Below, in pieces: positions 63,699 through 64,000 of a stretch of DNA of 64,000 bases. Position 1 is the stretch's first letter. The number at the start of each line of letters is the position of its first letter. Made by a program: the position numbers and the translations under genes. Source of the DNA: Flavobacterium sp. BFFFF1 (GTDB lineage Bacteria > Bacteroidota > Bacteroidia > Flavobacteriales > Flavobacteriaceae); assembly GCF_002256285.1 (NCBI RefSeq), contig NZ_NKJE01000013.1, positions 45,844 to 109,843 of the forward strand, given 5' to 3'. The notes under the pieces are model-generated. The model was not told the DNA's origin. It saw only the letters and a list, made by a program, of their open reading frames with translations, and searched no databases.

Positions 63699-64000
63699 CT
63701 ATTCCCGCCGCAATCTGTTTCTCGTGATAATGTCCTTGAGTTTGGCTTTCACGTCTTCACCAGTATCGAAAACCATTTGCTCATTGCTGGGGAATGGCAG
63801 TACTTTATGGTCGAAGTAGGTGTAGTATTCTGCGTCCACCGCGCGCTTGTCCCCACGATAAGTAGCGTATTGGTTTTCAAAAATGAACTCGCTCGCCAGT
63901 GGAAACGTCTGCAAAAGCTGGTTGGTTTTCAGGTTTACATAGTCAACTTTGCCTGCTACCTGGCACGCTTTCATCTGTTTGAATTCGTAAACGGAACTTT
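63699..64000 (-). CDS. C-terminal fragment of a conserved protein of unknown function
   Basis: The frame is open to the end of the window (residues SSVYEFKQ precede an internal Met), so the gene begins beyond 64000. The visible 100 residues contain YVNLKTNQLLQTFPLASEFIFENQYATYRGDKRA, then PFPSNEQMVFDTGEDVKAKLKDII. I do not recognise the family with confidence. The content suggests a secreted or lipoprotein-type protein of Bacteroidetes. A terminator follows at 63638-63674. Confidence 0.6.
   Translation of the reverse strand, partial: SSVYEFKQMKACQVAGKVDYVNLKTNQLLQTFPLASEFIFENQYATYRGDKRAVDAEYYTYFDHKVLPFPSNEQMVFDTGEDVKAKLKDIITRNRLRRE

Overview
The window is a chromosomal segment from a member of the Bacteroidetes, most likely Flavobacterium or a close relative in the Flavobacteriaceae. 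The evidence is that many genes are preceded by the Bacteroidetes -7 promoter motif TAnnTTTG, that four proteins carry type IX secretion (T9SS) C-terminal sorting domains, that there is a bacilliredoxin of the bacillithiol system, and that the housekeeping genes have typical flavobacterial sequences. No rRNA, tRNA, phage, insertion sequence, integrase or CRISPR array was found. Layout: 1-75 is the 5' end of an acyltransferase-3 gene leaving the window on the minus strand. 559-3781 is a plus-strand run of tgt, an LptF/LptG-type permease and an EamA transporter. 4077-6725 holds accA and dnaB. 6852-32489 is about 25 kb entirely on the minus strand. It has two giant paralogous T9SS adhesins (3346 and 3362 aa) flanking a tight four-gene operon (duplicated-domain lipoprotein, SdiA-regulated-like beta-propeller protein, OprO/OprP-type porin, secreted T9SS protein). 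32984-37416 holds two plus-strand exported proteins: a conserved protein of unknown role with a possible class I amidotransferase-like nucleophile elbow, and a multidomain T9SS protein with an FN3-like domain. 37503-41473 holds a family 2 glycosyltransferase, coaE and an RprX/RprY-like two-component pair. 41563-48481 is a minus-strand housekeeping run (Gfo/Idh oxidoreductase, 3-hydroxybutyryl-CoA dehydrogenase, DUF1015, YggS, exonuclease/GIY-YIG fusion, miaA, acyl-ACP thioesterase). 48638-51300 holds pcm, smpB, an outer-membrane-type protein, a VF530-type protein and a lipoprotein. 51361-55359 is an overlapping operon (aldose epimerase, GNAT acetyltransferase, ABC ATPase, membrane protein). 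55499-64000 holds an M1 metallopeptidase, a DJ-1/PfpI protein, clpB, ytxJ, agmatine deiminase and N-carbamoylputrescine amidase (putrescine synthesis), and a partial gene of unknown function. Most of the window is core genome. The accessory-looking part is the adhesin block. The observations most worth following up are: the porin/propeller/lipoprotein/T9SS operon between two 10-kb adhesin paralogues; two copies of a REP-like hairpin element and a separate 129-bp imperfect palindrome; two identical operator-like palindromes spaced 32 bp apart between clpB and ytxJ; a Tgt lacking the zinc-binding cysteines; and several genes whose promoter leaves almost no 5' leader.
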